Below are positions 17,166 to 25,215 of a stretch of DNA of 64,000 nt, in pieces (position 1 is the first letter of the stretch; each line of letters begins with the position of its first letter). The translations under genes were made by a program, and so were the position numbers. The notes under the pieces were generated by a model. That model had not been told where the DNA came from, did no database searches, and saw only the letters and a program-made list of their open reading frames with translations. Origin of the DNA: Corynebacterium glyciniphilum AJ 3170 (GTDB lineage Bacteria > Actinomycetota > Actinomycetes > Mycobacteriales > Mycobacteriaceae). The stretch spans positions 1-64,000 of the forward strand of contig NZ_VDYZ01000008.1 in the NCBI RefSeq assembly GCF_007673095.1. The letters run 5' to 3'.

Positions 17166-17471
17166 CTACCGCTTCCTGTTGCCGGTGACCAGACCGACAA
17201 GGAGGAGAAGGATGACCGAACCGAGCAGGCAGGTGAGGAAGCTGAAGATCCAGCCGCCGCCCGCCACGTTCACGTTGAGCAGCGTGAGCAGCCAGCCTCC
17301 GAGGAGGCCGCCGATCACGCCGACGACAATGTTGAGGATGATGCCCATCTGGGCGTCGGTACCCATGATCTTGGATCCGATCCATCCGGCGAGACCACCG
17401 ATGACGATCCAACCGATGAAGCTCAGGGGAGGAGCAGATCCGGCCGCAAGAATGAGAGTGTTGGTGTCCAT
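17166..17471 (-). CDS. GlsB/YeaQ/YmgE-type stress membrane protein
   Basis: A 101-residue protein, nearly all hydrophobic, with three membrane helices. It has the glycine-rich pattern of the transglycosylase-associated family: GWIVIGGLAGWIGSKIMG, GIILNIVVGVIGGLLGGWL, then a last helix ending VGLVTGNRKR. Homologues are induced by envelope or general stress, with no known biochemical activity. ATG 17471 (MDTNTLIL) is preferred over an upstream ATG that would add a polar leader. Confidence 0.82.
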   Translation of the reverse strand: MDTNTLILAAGSAPPLSFIGWIVIGGLAGWIGSKIMGTDAQMGIILNIVVGVIGGLLGGWLLTLLNVNVAGGGWIFSFLTCLLGSVILLLLVGLVTGNRKR

Positions 17472-17518
17472 GACACCGTTCTTACCCCAATTCAGCATAA
17501 ATGTGGCTGATGGGGCGA

Positions 17519-18259
17519 TCAGTACCCGTCATCCATGGCGACCACGTGCAGTTCCTCGGACACCCGACCCGCCAGGGCCCTGTCCTCCCACAGGGTCTTG
17601 ACCACGGCCTCACTGCTTCCGTCGGGCAGTGACGGAACCGCGCCGACGAGCCCGTCCCGCACGTGCCGGAACACCCGGCACTGCGCCTGACGGCGCGCGA
17701 ACGGCACGGGTGCGATGTCACGTCCGGTGTGGTGCTGGATGTCCGGGATCAGCCCCCAGCTACTGCGGTAGATGTCGTAGCCGGCCAGTTCCTCACTGTT
17801 GTCCAGCATCAGCGTGTCATCGACGTGGATCCGGTCGTAGTTCGGCGACTCGGTCTCGTCCACACACTCGAGCTGCTCGTTGTCGAGGAAACTCACCCAC
17901 ATCGTCGTGTGTGTACCGGGCTGACGGAACGGGGCGGCGGCAATGTAACCACGCGGGCTGACGTGTGCGGTGAACGCCGTCGTCGTGTCGGGGACGCAGG
18001 CCCGGATGAACGGGACCACCGGGGACACCCCGTTGTTCCGAAGCTTCGTGCGCATCACCCCCGGCGAAGCATTCGAGCCGACGGCAACCACAGGCGTGCG
18101 GTCAAGGTCGTCGGCGATTCCCACCAGGCCGACCTCACCGGGGAAGTACCCTTCGGCAGTCAGCGTCCCGGACGAGGTGGGCCACGGTCCGGGGTACAGC
18201 CACGGGGTGGCTGTCAGGTCGACATCAAGACAAGGGGCGTGCTCAGGTGCAGCAGTCAT
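17519..18259 (-). CDS. conserved hypothetical protein
   Basis: A 246-residue soluble protein that I cannot assign. Distinct blocks suggest a conserved fold: VVAVGSNASPGVMRTKL, HVSPRGYIAAAPF, TTMWVSFLDNEQLECVDETE and PNYDRIHVDDTL. There is no signal peptide or membrane helix. The VGSNASP stretch recalls the glycine loop of gamma-glutamylcyclotransferase-like folds, but the rest does not fit well enough to claim it. It is divergent from a TetR gene 64 bp away, which may control it. ATG 18259 was chosen because the longer ORF overlaps that regulator. Confidence 0.6.
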   Translation of the reverse strand: MTAAPEHAPCLDVDLTATPWLYPGPWPTSSGTLTAEGYFPGEVGLVGIADDLDRTPVVAVGSNASPGVMRTKLRNNGVSPVVPFIRACVPDTTTAFTAHVSPRGYIAAAPFRQPGTHTTMWVSFLDNEQLECVDETESPNYDRIHVDDTLMLDNSEELAGYDIYRSSWGLIPDIQHHTGRDIAPVPFARRQAQCRVFRHVRDGLVGAVPSLPDGSSEAVVKTLWEDRALAGRVSEELHVVAMDDGY

Positions 18260-18323
18260 GGCACTTTCCACCCTACGCGACCCTGCGCATTCGTCACACC
18301 AGTCACAGGATACGATCTGGTAC

Positions 18324-18893
18324 ATGCGTACAACGACCCGCCGGGACGAGATCTTCGACGCCGTGGACCGGCTCATCGGCAGAGAAGGAATTCCGGCGGT
18401 GAGCATGCGGGCCGTCGCCGCCGAGGCCGGTGTCTCGCTCCGCCTGGTCCAGTACTACGGCACGGACAAGAACACGCTTCTCTCAGCCTCCCTGCAACGA
18501 CTGTCGGACCGGAGTATCCGCCGGTGGCGTGAACAGCGCAGGAGGAGCACCTCCCTGCGTTCCGTCATCGAGGGGTACTTCGCCGCCACCCTGCCGGTCG
18601 ACGAGGAGACCTGCGCCTTCCACCGCATCAGCGTGTCCATGGAGCTCATGGCCGTCACCGGCACCGAGCCCGCCGCGTCGGCGTACCGTCGCCACCTCGC
18701 CGCGACCGGTGTCGAGTTCACCGGGGCATGCCTGGAAGCCATCCCGGAGCTCGGGGAGGACACCGCCGGAAGCATCGTCGACACGGCGATGGCGCTCGGA
18801 CACGGGTTGGGCTCACTGCTGATGGCGGGACGCATCAGTGAGGAGTCCGCACGTGCCACCGTGGCGGCGATGGTCGCCGACCTGCCGGACTGA
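18324..18893 (+). CDS. TetR-family transcriptional regulator
   Basis: A 189-residue repressor-type protein. The N-terminal helix-turn-helix is RRDEIFDAVDRLIGREG then VSMRAVAAEAGVSLRLVQYY, with a helical ligand-binding domain behind. TACGAT seven nt before the ATG looks like a -10 element, so the message is probably leaderless. It is divergent from the conserved hypothetical gene, its likely target besides itself. Ligand unknown. Confidence 0.82.
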   Translation: MRTTTRRDEIFDAVDRLIGREGIPAVSMRAVAAEAGVSLRLVQYYGTDKNTLLSASLQRLSDRSIRRWREQRRRSTSLRSVIEGYFAATLPVDEETCAFHRISVSMELMAVTGTEPAASAYRRHLAATGVEFTGACLEAIPELGEDTAGSIVDTAMALGHGLGSLLMAGRISEESARATVAAMVADLPD

Positions 18894-18911
18894 TGCGGAG
18901 TCAGAGCAGAG

Positions 18912-19865
18912 TCAGAACCGTTTCAGCAGGTCGTGAGCCTCCTGCGCCATGCGGGCCACAGTCTCCCCGGCGGGCTCCCGTTGCCGCACCAGCCCGACGC
19001 CCTGTCCGGCGTGCAGTTTGAGATCGTCCGCGTAGGGTCCGCCGGGAGCCCTCGCCGCGACAAGTTCCTCATCCGTCGCGGCATCGTCGGTGGCGTACCG
19101 GTCGACGAAGTCGTTGCGCACCGTCCTCGTCGGCCAGGCCTCGATATCCCAGCCGACCTGCTCGGCACGGTCGTAGATCCCGGTCAACACGGTGTTGCGG
19201 GATGATGCGGCCACCGCCGCTGCCTTGAGTTCGTCCGAACCCGCGGATTCGGGGGACGCCAGCAGCGCCGTCCCGATCCACGCGGCATCCGCACCGGCGG
19301 CGAGAACGGCGGCGAGGCCACGTCCGGACCCCACCCCGCCGGCCACGGCGACCGGCACACCGGGTGCATGCGCCGCGGTGTAGTTCAGCACCTGCTGCAT
19401 CAACGGCATCGTCCCGATACGCCCGGTGTGCCCGCCGGCATCCGTCCCCTGGACGCACAGCACATCCACCTCAGCCTCGAGAGCCTGACGGACCTGGGGC
19501 ATGTCGTTGACGGGCGCCACCACGCTGACCCCGGCGGCGTGCGCGCGCGCCACCCACGGCGACGGGTCACCGAAGGCCAGCGACACCACGGTCGGGTTGG
19601 CGTCCAACGCCGCGGTGAAGACCTCGTCCGTCAGCGCCCAGACCATCAGTCCGATGCCGAAGTTTCCTCCCCTGCCGGCGATCTCGGCCTGTTCCCGGAT
19701 CCACTCCGGCGATGTCGACGCACCCACCCCGATCATCCCGAGTCCACCGGCCCTGCTCACGGCGGCGGCGAGGTCGCCACCGGCGCGTCCTGCCATCGGC
19801 GCGCCGATAATCGGCAGGTCGATGCCCCACAGTCTCGTCAGCAACGTGTCGGGTAGCTGTGTCAC
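18912..19865 (-). CDS. NAD(P)H-dependent flavin oxidoreductase / nitronate monooxygenase family
   Basis: A 317-residue TIM-barrel flavoprotein. N-terminal IIGAPMAGRAGGDLAAAVSR, the phosphate-binding part QGTDAGGHTGR, VAVAGGVGSGRGLAAVLAAG and GADAAWIGTALLAS are typical of the 2-nitropropane dioxygenase/NMO family. The catalytic-His neighbourhood is the GGHTG block. The GTG at 19865 is preceded by a strong AAGGAGGACCACC site, which decides the start over longer ORFs. The physiological substrate (nitronate or other) is not determined. Confidence 0.8.
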   Translation of the reverse strand: MTQLPDTLLTRLWGIDLPIIGAPMAGRAGGDLAAAVSRAGGLGMIGVGASTSPEWIREQAEIAGRGGNFGIGLMVWALTDEVFTAALDANPTVVSLAFGDPSPWVARAHAAGVSVVAPVNDMPQVRQALEAEVDVLCVQGTDAGGHTGRIGTMPLMQQVLNYTAAHAPGVPVAVAGGVGSGRGLAAVLAAGADAAWIGTALLASPESAGSDELKAAAVAASSRNTVLTGIYDRAEQVGWDIEAWPTRTVRNDFVDRYATDDAATDEELVAARAPGGPYADDLKLHAGQGVGLVRQREPAGETVARMAQEAHDLLKRF

Positions 19866-19932
19866 GGTGGTCCTCCTTCTTCCTTTTCCCGTCCGGCTTG
19901 TCGGTGTACCCCTCAAGGGTAGCCTGGCAGGC

Positions 19933-20253
19933 ATGGACATGACACTGAAGAAAGCCAAGGACGTCAACACCGCCGCCGTCACCACCCTCGGTCTGATCGG
20001 AGGGTGGGTGAGCGCACGGGAGACCGGGATCCGCCCCCTCGGCGGAGTCCTGCTCGCCGCCGCCGGCGTCTACGCCGGGCGCACCTGGCTGGCCAAGGGG
20101 GGTCCTGCCCTGACCGCCGGACTGTCGACCGCGTACGTCGCCGGATTCGGCCTCTCACACCCGCTGGCGAAGAAGATGGGTTCCTGGCCCGCCGTGCTCA
20201 CCGTCACCGCCGGTGTCGCCGGCGCGTCCTACCTGCTGGCGGACAAGAAGTAG
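19933..20253 (+). CDS. small membrane protein, hypothetical
   Basis: A 106-residue protein with about three or four short hydrophobic Gly/Ala-rich helices (TTLGLIGGWVSA, LGGVLLAAAGVYAG, LSTAYVAGFGLS, VLTVTAGVAGASYLLA) and a KK C terminus. It is unrecognised. ATG 19933 sits 67 bp from the divergent flavoprotein gene. The end overlaps the convergent flavodoxin-like gene by 25 nt. Confidence 0.55.
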   Translation: MDMTLKKAKDVNTAAVTTLGLIGGWVSARETGIRPLGGVLLAAAGVYAGRTWLAKGGPALTAGLSTAYVAGFGLSHPLAKKMGSWPAVLTVTAGVAGASYLLADKK

Positions 20254-20705
20254 GCACCGACGGTGTTCTCCGCCAGGGCACGCAGGTCGTCGAGATGAGG
20301 CTCGATGTCGCCGGTGAAGGTGACCGGCTCTGCGGCTGAGGTCCAGCCGAAGCCGGTGGCGATGGTCTCCATCGCCTTCTCCGCACCGGTGGTGTCGTAG
20401 CCGCCCCGGATCCAGTAGGAGAAGAGTTTCTCGCGTTCCTGGTTCTGGATGTACGTCGAGTCGAAGTAGTGCTTCAGCGCGCCGGAGATGTACCCGAAGT
20501 TCGCGGTGGTGCCCAGAATCACCGCCGCCGCGTTGTACAGTTCGTCACCGTCGGGTTCCAGGGCGTTACGCTCCCTGACCTCGAGTGATTCGTCGAGTTC
20601 CTCGCTGACCTGGGCTGCCGCGTCGCGGGCGGCCTCGACGACGGTCGTCGCGATCGTGCGCAGCTTGTCGGTGGGACTGTGGTGGACAATCAACACATAA
20701 GCCAT
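20229..20705 (-). CDS. flavodoxin-like / NADPH-dependent FMN reductase family protein
   Basis: A 158-residue flavodoxin-fold protein. It opens with YVLIVHHSPTDKLRTIATTV (phosphate-binding loop), then VILGTTANFGYISGALKHYFD, the isoalloxazine-contact loop seen in WrbA- and flavodoxin-type proteins. It is predicted to bind FMN. Partner and substrate are unknown. ATG 20705 (MAYVLIV) is preferred over an upstream ATG. Confidence 0.72.
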   Translation of the reverse strand: MAYVLIVHHSPTDKLRTIATTVVEAARDAAAQVSEELDESLEVRERNALEPDGDELYNAAAVILGTTANFGYISGALKHYFDSTYIQNQEREKLFSYWIRGGYDTTGAEKAMETIATGFGWTSAAEPVTFTGDIEPHLDDLRALAENTVGAYFLSASR

Positions 20706-20734
20706 ACCCCCATGATGCACGTATCGTGGGTGCC

Positions 20735-21448
20735 ATGGCAGACAACGACCTCAGCACCATCGTCCTGCGGCACGTCTCCTTCGAGGACGCCGGCTCGTGG
20801 GAGACTCTCCTGCAACCGACATACGTCGACGCCGGTGTGGACTTCCCGCCCGGCCCGCTGGAGGCCGACCTGCTGGTCGTGATGGGTGGTCCGGTGAATG
20901 CGGAGGACGGCGACTACCCGTATCTCGCCGACGAGATCGAACTCATCCGGTCCCGGCACGCCGCGGGCCGTCCCGTGCTGGGCGTATGCCTCGGCGCGCA
21001 GCTGCTCGCACTCGCCCTGGGTGGACGCGTCGTTCCCGCCGTCGGGCCGATGCAGATCGGGTGGTCGCCGGTGACGCTCACCGACGCCGGGGCGTCCGGC
21101 CCGTTGCGCGCCCTGGAGGGCCAGCCGGTCCTGCACTGGCACGGCGACCGGATCGAACTGCCCGACGGCGCGGCGGCAGCAGCCGCCGGCATACAGCGCC
21201 TCGCGTACGACGACGTCACCCCGGTCCAGGCGTTCCGCTCGAACCACGCCCTCGGACTGCAGTTCCACCCGGAGATCGACTCGGGCACGTTCGAGAGGTG
21301 GCTGCTGGGCCACCACACCGACCTGGACCGTCACGGTGTCGATGTCGACGGGCTGCGGACGCAGACCGCGGAGTTCGCCCCGCGGCTCGTCGGTTCGTCA
21401 CGCAAGATGGTGGTCGACTGGTTGCGGATGGTCGGTCTGATCGACTGA
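20735..21448 (+). CDS. class I glutamine amidotransferase-like protein (GMP-synthase-like)
   Basis: A 237-residue stand-alone GATase1 domain. The nucleophile Cys is in VLGVCLGAQLLALALGG, the oxyanion/recognition loop is VVMGGPVNAEDGDYPYL, and the His-Glu pair is in LQFHPEID. No synthase domain is attached. Such proteins hydrolyse glutamine or act on gamma-glutamyl compounds. It is divergent from the flavodoxin-like gene (29 bp) and lies 30 bp before the gamma carbonic anhydrase. ATG 20735 is used; a GTG at 20726 is possible. Confidence 0.78.
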   Translation: MADNDLSTIVLRHVSFEDAGSWETLLQPTYVDAGVDFPPGPLEADLLVVMGGPVNAEDGDYPYLADEIELIRSRHAAGRPVLGVCLGAQLLALALGGRVVPAVGPMQIGWSPVTLTDAGASGPLRALEGQPVLHWHGDRIELPDGAAAAAAGIQRLAYDDVTPVQAFRSNHALGLQFHPEIDSGTFERWLLGHHTDLDRHGVDVDGLRTQTAEFAPRLVGSSRKMVVDWLRMVGLID

Positions 21449-21478
21449 GCAGGCCGACCGGTAGTTAGAGTGGGGAAC

Positions 21479-22057
21479 ATGACCAACTACCAGAACCCCC
21501 GCACCAGTGGCCCTCTGATCCTGCCGTTCAACGGACGGGTGCCGCGTGTCCACACGTCCGCCTACATCGCACCGACCGCCGTGCTCGTCGGCGACGTCGA
21601 GGTCGGTCCCGATTCCTCCGTGTTCTACGGTGTCGTCATCCGCGCCGACGTCGGGGCGATCCGGATCGGTGCACGCACGAATATCCAGGACAACAGCGTC
21701 CTGCACGTCGACAGCGGTGTCTCGAACGTCCTCGGCGACGACGTCACTGTCGGGCACCAGGCCCTCGTCCACGGCAGCAGCGTCGGTGACGGCACACTGA
21801 TCGGCATGTCGTCCTCGCTCCTCAGCGGTTCCACGGTGGGCAGCGGGACACTCGTCGCCGCCGGCGCCACCGTCCTGGAGGGGCAGGACGTGCCGGACGG
21901 CGTGCTCGCCGCCGGGTTGCCGGCGAAGGTGCGCCGTGAACTGTCGCAGGAAGAGCGGGACGGGCTCATCACCCATGCCGGGCACTACGTCGACATCGCG
22001 AAGGGCCAGATGCCGCCGGAGGATGCACTGAGCCTCGACGAGGTACGCTTCAGCTGA
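21479..22057 (+). CDS. gamma-class carbonic anhydrase-like hexapeptide-repeat protein
   Basis: A 192-residue left-handed beta-helix protein. The metal-ligand histidines appear at the expected places: NSVLHVD, then TVGHQALVHG. The conserved RADVGAIRIGARTNIQDN precedes them, and VAAGATVLEGQDVPDGVLAAGLPAKVRREL closes the helix. It is likely a zinc or iron trimer, but activity in actinobacteria is often untested. GGGGAA precedes ATG 21479. Its last 73 nt are antisense to the end of the sirtuin gene. Confidence 0.83.
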   Translation: MTNYQNPRTSGPLILPFNGRVPRVHTSAYIAPTAVLVGDVEVGPDSSVFYGVVIRADVGAIRIGARTNIQDNSVLHVDSGVSNVLGDDVTVGHQALVHGSSVGDGTLIGMSSSLLSGSTVGSGTLVAAGATVLEGQDVPDGVLAAGLPAKVRRELSQEERDGLITHAGHYVDIAKGQMPPEDALSLDEVRFS

Positions 22058-22815
22058 TCAGCTGCGGCAGACCCACCGCCCGCCGCAGTGGTGCGCAGTG
22101 ACCAGGTCGCCACGGCCGTGAGTTCCGTGTCGTCCGGACTGACCTCCACCACGGGGACGCCCCGGGACGCGGCGATCCGCGGCAGGCCCGCCGCCGGGTA
22201 GACCACGCCACTCGTCCCGACGATCACCACGAGGTCGCAGGTCTGCATGGATTCCTCGGCGGCGGCGAAGTCCGCCTGCGGCAGGGCCTCGCCGAACCAG
22301 ACCACGCCGGGCCGCACCATGTTCCCGCAGATACTGCACTCCGGAGGACGGAGCCGCGCGACGGGGTCGCCGGTGAGGGACGGGAGTTCCGGTTCGGGAG
22401 CGGGGGCACCGCAGAGCGTGCAGCGGAAGGAGAACAGGCTGCCGTGCAGGTGGGAGACGTCCCTGCTCCCGGCTCGTTCGTGCAGGTCGTCGATGTTCTG
22501 CGTGGTCACGTGCACGGCGACGCCGGGCATGTCCTGCCATGCCGCCACCGCCCGGTGCCCCTCGTGGGGGACGGCGGCGCGCGCTTTCGCGGCGCGCCAC
22601 AGGTACCAGGCCCACATGGGGTCGGGGTCGCGGGACCAGGAGTCGATGCTCGCCAGGGCCTGGGGGTCCACCCTGCTCCACAGGCCCGTGATGGCGTCCC
22701 GGAAGGTGTCGAGCCCGGAGTCGGCGCTCATCCCCGCGCCGGTGAAGACCTCGATGCGTCGGGCGTCGCGGACTGCGGCGACCAGCTCATCGGGTAGTTC
22801 GGCGGGGAGTGTCAT
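21985..22815 (-). CDS. cobB: sirtuin NAD-dependent protein deacylase
   Basis: A 276-residue sirtuin. NAD-binding motifs: FTGAGMSADSGLDTFRD and TTQNIDDLHERAGS. The catalytic His is in HLHGSLF, the zinc cysteines are in CTLCG and CSICG, and GTSGVVYPAAGL follows. It removes acyl groups from lysines using NAD+. The C-terminal tail of about 25 residues (after TTAAGGG) lies wholly antisense to the carbonic anhydrase gene and looks non-conserved. Its start lies inside the end of the permease gene (29-nt overlap), so the two are co-transcribed. Confidence 0.85.
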   Translation of the reverse strand: MTLPAELPDELVAAVRDARRIEVFTGAGMSADSGLDTFRDAITGLWSRVDPQALASIDSWSRDPDPMWAWYLWRAAKARAAVPHEGHRAVAAWQDMPGVAVHVTTQNIDDLHERAGSRDVSHLHGSLFSFRCTLCGAPAPEPELPSLTGDPVARLRPPECSICGNMVRPGVVWFGEALPQADFAAAEESMQTCDLVVIVGTSGVVYPAAGLPRIAASRGVPVVEVSPDDTELTAVATWSLRTTAAGGGSAAADQLKRTSSRLSASSGGIWPFAMST

Positions 22816-24493
22816 TCTCCAAGGGTAGGACGTGCTCCCCCGAGCCGTCCAGGGTGAGCGCCAGCGACGAGATGTACCGGGTCTCCCCGTCCGGCCCCGG
22901 GACCGCGGAGGCCAGCATGTCGGGACGTTCACAGGACTCGCCGGTGACCGCACAGGTCAACCGTGCATCGGTGGGGTTGCCGTCGGCGTCCTCCATCGGA
23001 AGGTCGATGCCGTCCGAGTCGCGACGCAGGTACCAGCGCCCCTTCGTCAGGACAGCCGTCAACGGGGTGACGACCACCGCGATGACCGCGGCGAACAGCG
23101 GTGAGAACGGTGCGACCGCGTCCCCGAAGGCCCCGAAGAACATCGCGATGGACACCCCACCGGACAACAGCACCGACGCGATGCCGACCGGGTTGTAGTC
23201 GAAGAGCATGCCACGACGGAACTCCGGGCGCTTCGGGGAGATCCCGAGAATGTACTTGTTGACCACGATGTCGGCGGCGACGGTGAAGATCCAGGCGATC
23301 GCCAGGTTGGAGTAGAAACTCAGCACGAAGCTCAGCACGCTGAACATGTTGAACTCCATCAGTGCCAGGGAGATCGACACGTTGAGCACCACGAACCACA
23401 CGCGCCCCGGGTAGCGTTTGGTGGTTCGCGAGTAGATGTTCGTCCAGGCCAGGGAACCACAGTAGGCGTTGGTGGTGTTGATCTTGATCTGGGAGATGAC
23501 CACCAGGATCACCGCCAGCGTGACGGCGAGCCAGCCGGGCATCATCTGGCGGTACTCGGTCATGAACTGGTTGACCGGTTCCACGGCGATGTCCGCGCCC
23601 TGGCCGACGACCGAGATCATGTAGACCGCGAGAAACACGCCGAGAATCTGCTTGACCGCACCGAGCACGACCCAGCCCGGTCCACCGCAGATCACCGCGG
23701 CCCACCAGGAACGGCGGTTGGCGTCGGTCTTCGGGGGCATGAACCGCAGGTAGTCGATGTTCTCCGCGATCTGGGCGGTCAGTGACAGACAGACCGCGGC
23801 GGCGAGCATCATCGCGGCGAAGGAGACGGGCGCGTTGTTCTCGCCGGTGTACTCCAGGAACGTCCCCACCGAAGACGGCTCCTGGACGACCAGGACGATC
23901 AACGGCACGAACATCATGACCAGCCACAGCGGGTTGGTCCAGGAGTGCAGCTTCGACAGCAGTTTCATACCGTAGATCACCAGCGGGATGATCATCAGTG
24001 AGCTGACCGCGTACCCGGCCCACAACGGAATGCCGAGGCCGACCTTGAGCCCCTGCGCCATGATCGCCCCCTCGGTGGCGAAGAGGATGAAGGTGAAGGA
24101 GACGAAGATGAGGTTGGTGATGATCGACCCTTTGTAACCGAAGCCGGAGCCACGGGTGATCAGGTCGAGGTCGACGTTGTAGCGGGCGGCGTAGTAGGCC
24201 AACGGGAAGCTCGAGATGAAGATCAGCAGTGCGGCGATGAGGATGCCGCCGACCGCGTTGGTGGTGCCGTGCTCCACCCCGATGGCCGCGCCGATGGAGA
24301 AGTCGGCGAGGTAGGCGATGCCGCCCAGGGCACTTGCCGCGACGGCCGCCGGTGTCCACCTACGGTAGTGACGTGGGGCGAACCGTAACGAGAAGTCCTC
24401 GGTCCCCACCGGGCTGGCCGGGGGCGCCACCTGAGGGGCACGGGACGGTGCCGGCGCCTGGGCTGTCTGGGTTGTCTGGGTTGTGTGCGTCAT
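22787..24493 (-). CDS. NCS1-family purine/cytosine permease
   Basis: A 568-residue transporter with about twelve membrane helices. The NCS1 pattern is visible in GVEHGTTNAVGGIL, the SGFGYKGSIITNLIF helix, ENIDYLRFMPP and NTTNAYCGSLAWTN. It is longer than E. coli CodB because of a polar C-terminal tail of about 90 residues containing acidic and cysteine residues (RLTCAVTGESCERPDM). It probably imports a nucleobase or related compound by proton or sodium symport. ATG 24493 begins a Thr/Gln-rich cytoplasmic leader. The sirtuin gene overlaps its end. Confidence 0.82.
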   Translation of the reverse strand: MTHTTQTTQTAQAPAPSRAPQVAPPASPVGTEDFSLRFAPRHYRRWTPAAVAASALGGIAYLADFSIGAAIGVEHGTTNAVGGILIAALLIFISSFPLAYYAARYNVDLDLITRGSGFGYKGSIITNLIFVSFTFILFATEGAIMAQGLKVGLGIPLWAGYAVSSLMIIPLVIYGMKLLSKLHSWTNPLWLVMMFVPLIVLVVQEPSSVGTFLEYTGENNAPVSFAAMMLAAAVCLSLTAQIAENIDYLRFMPPKTDANRRSWWAAVICGGPGWVVLGAVKQILGVFLAVYMISVVGQGADIAVEPVNQFMTEYRQMMPGWLAVTLAVILVVISQIKINTTNAYCGSLAWTNIYSRTTKRYPGRVWFVVLNVSISLALMEFNMFSVLSFVLSFYSNLAIAWIFTVAADIVVNKYILGISPKRPEFRRGMLFDYNPVGIASVLLSGGVSIAMFFGAFGDAVAPFSPLFAAVIAVVVTPLTAVLTKGRWYLRRDSDGIDLPMEDADGNPTDARLTCAVTGESCERPDMLASAVPGPDGETRYISSLALTLDGSGEHVLPLENDTPRRTTR

Positions 24494-24552
24494 GGAACAG
24501 GACGCTACGGTCGCCGTTTTTCCGGCAGGGTCCCGTAGGCGTTTCCCGGAAG

Positions 24553-25215
24553 TTACAGTTCCGGGAGTTCCAACCACCGCACCGCCTCCGCCCGGAAGGC
24601 CGCCACGTCCAGCGACGACACCCCTGCGGGGATCCCGCCGAGCCACTGTGCCTGGTGCGCCGACCGGAGCGCGTCGAGCGTCGTCGCCGTCGCGGTGTCG
24701 GGGTCAGCGGGGACGGAGCCGCCGATGACCCCGAGGCAGTCGACGCCGCGCCGTTCCAGGGCCTCGAGGGTGAGGGCGCAGTGGTTCAGGCTGCCCAGGA
24801 CCGTCGTCGTCACCACGGCCACCGGCGCGCCGAGCCGGACCGCGAGGTCGGCGAGGGTGTAGTCGCCGAGGCTGACCAGCAGTCCTCCGGCACCCTCGAC
24901 GAGGACGACCCGGCCCGGGCCGTCGAGCCCCCGCAGTGCATCCACGGTCTCATCCAGACCGGGCAGGACGACACCCGCCCGTCGCGCGGCCGCGACGGGT
25001 GCCAGTGGCTCCGGGCAGGTGGCGAAGCAGTGTGTGTCGGTGATCCCCGTCAACACGGTGACGGTACGCAGGTCCCCGTGTCCCGGAGGTTCACCGGTCT
25101 GCACGGGTTTCACCACACTGACGGGGTGTCCCGCCTCCTGCATGCAGACCGCCAGGGCCGCGGTGGCGATCGTTTTCCCGACGTCGGTGCCGGTGCCCGT
25201 GACCAGGAGGATCAT
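24553..25215 (-). CDS. bioD: dethiobiotin synthetase
   Basis: A 220-residue enzyme closing the ureido ring of dethiobiotin from DAPA, CO2 and ATP. The P-loop is VTGTGTDVGKTIATAAL at the N terminus, VVKPVQTGEP carries the substrate-binding Lys, and VLVEGAGGLLV the ATP/DAPA site. Its ATG overlaps the bioA stop (ATGA), so it is translationally coupled to bioA. Confidence 0.93.
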   Translation of the reverse strand: MILLVTGTGTDVGKTIATAALAVCMQEAGHPVSVVKPVQTGEPPGHGDLRTVTVLTGITDTHCFATCPEPLAPVAAARRAGVVLPGLDETVDALRGLDGPGRVVLVEGAGGLLVSLGDYTLADLAVRLGAPVAVVTTTVLGSLNHCALTLEALERRGVDCLGVIGGSVPADPDTATATTLDALRSAHQAQWLGGIPAGVSSLDVAAFRAEAVRWLELPEL

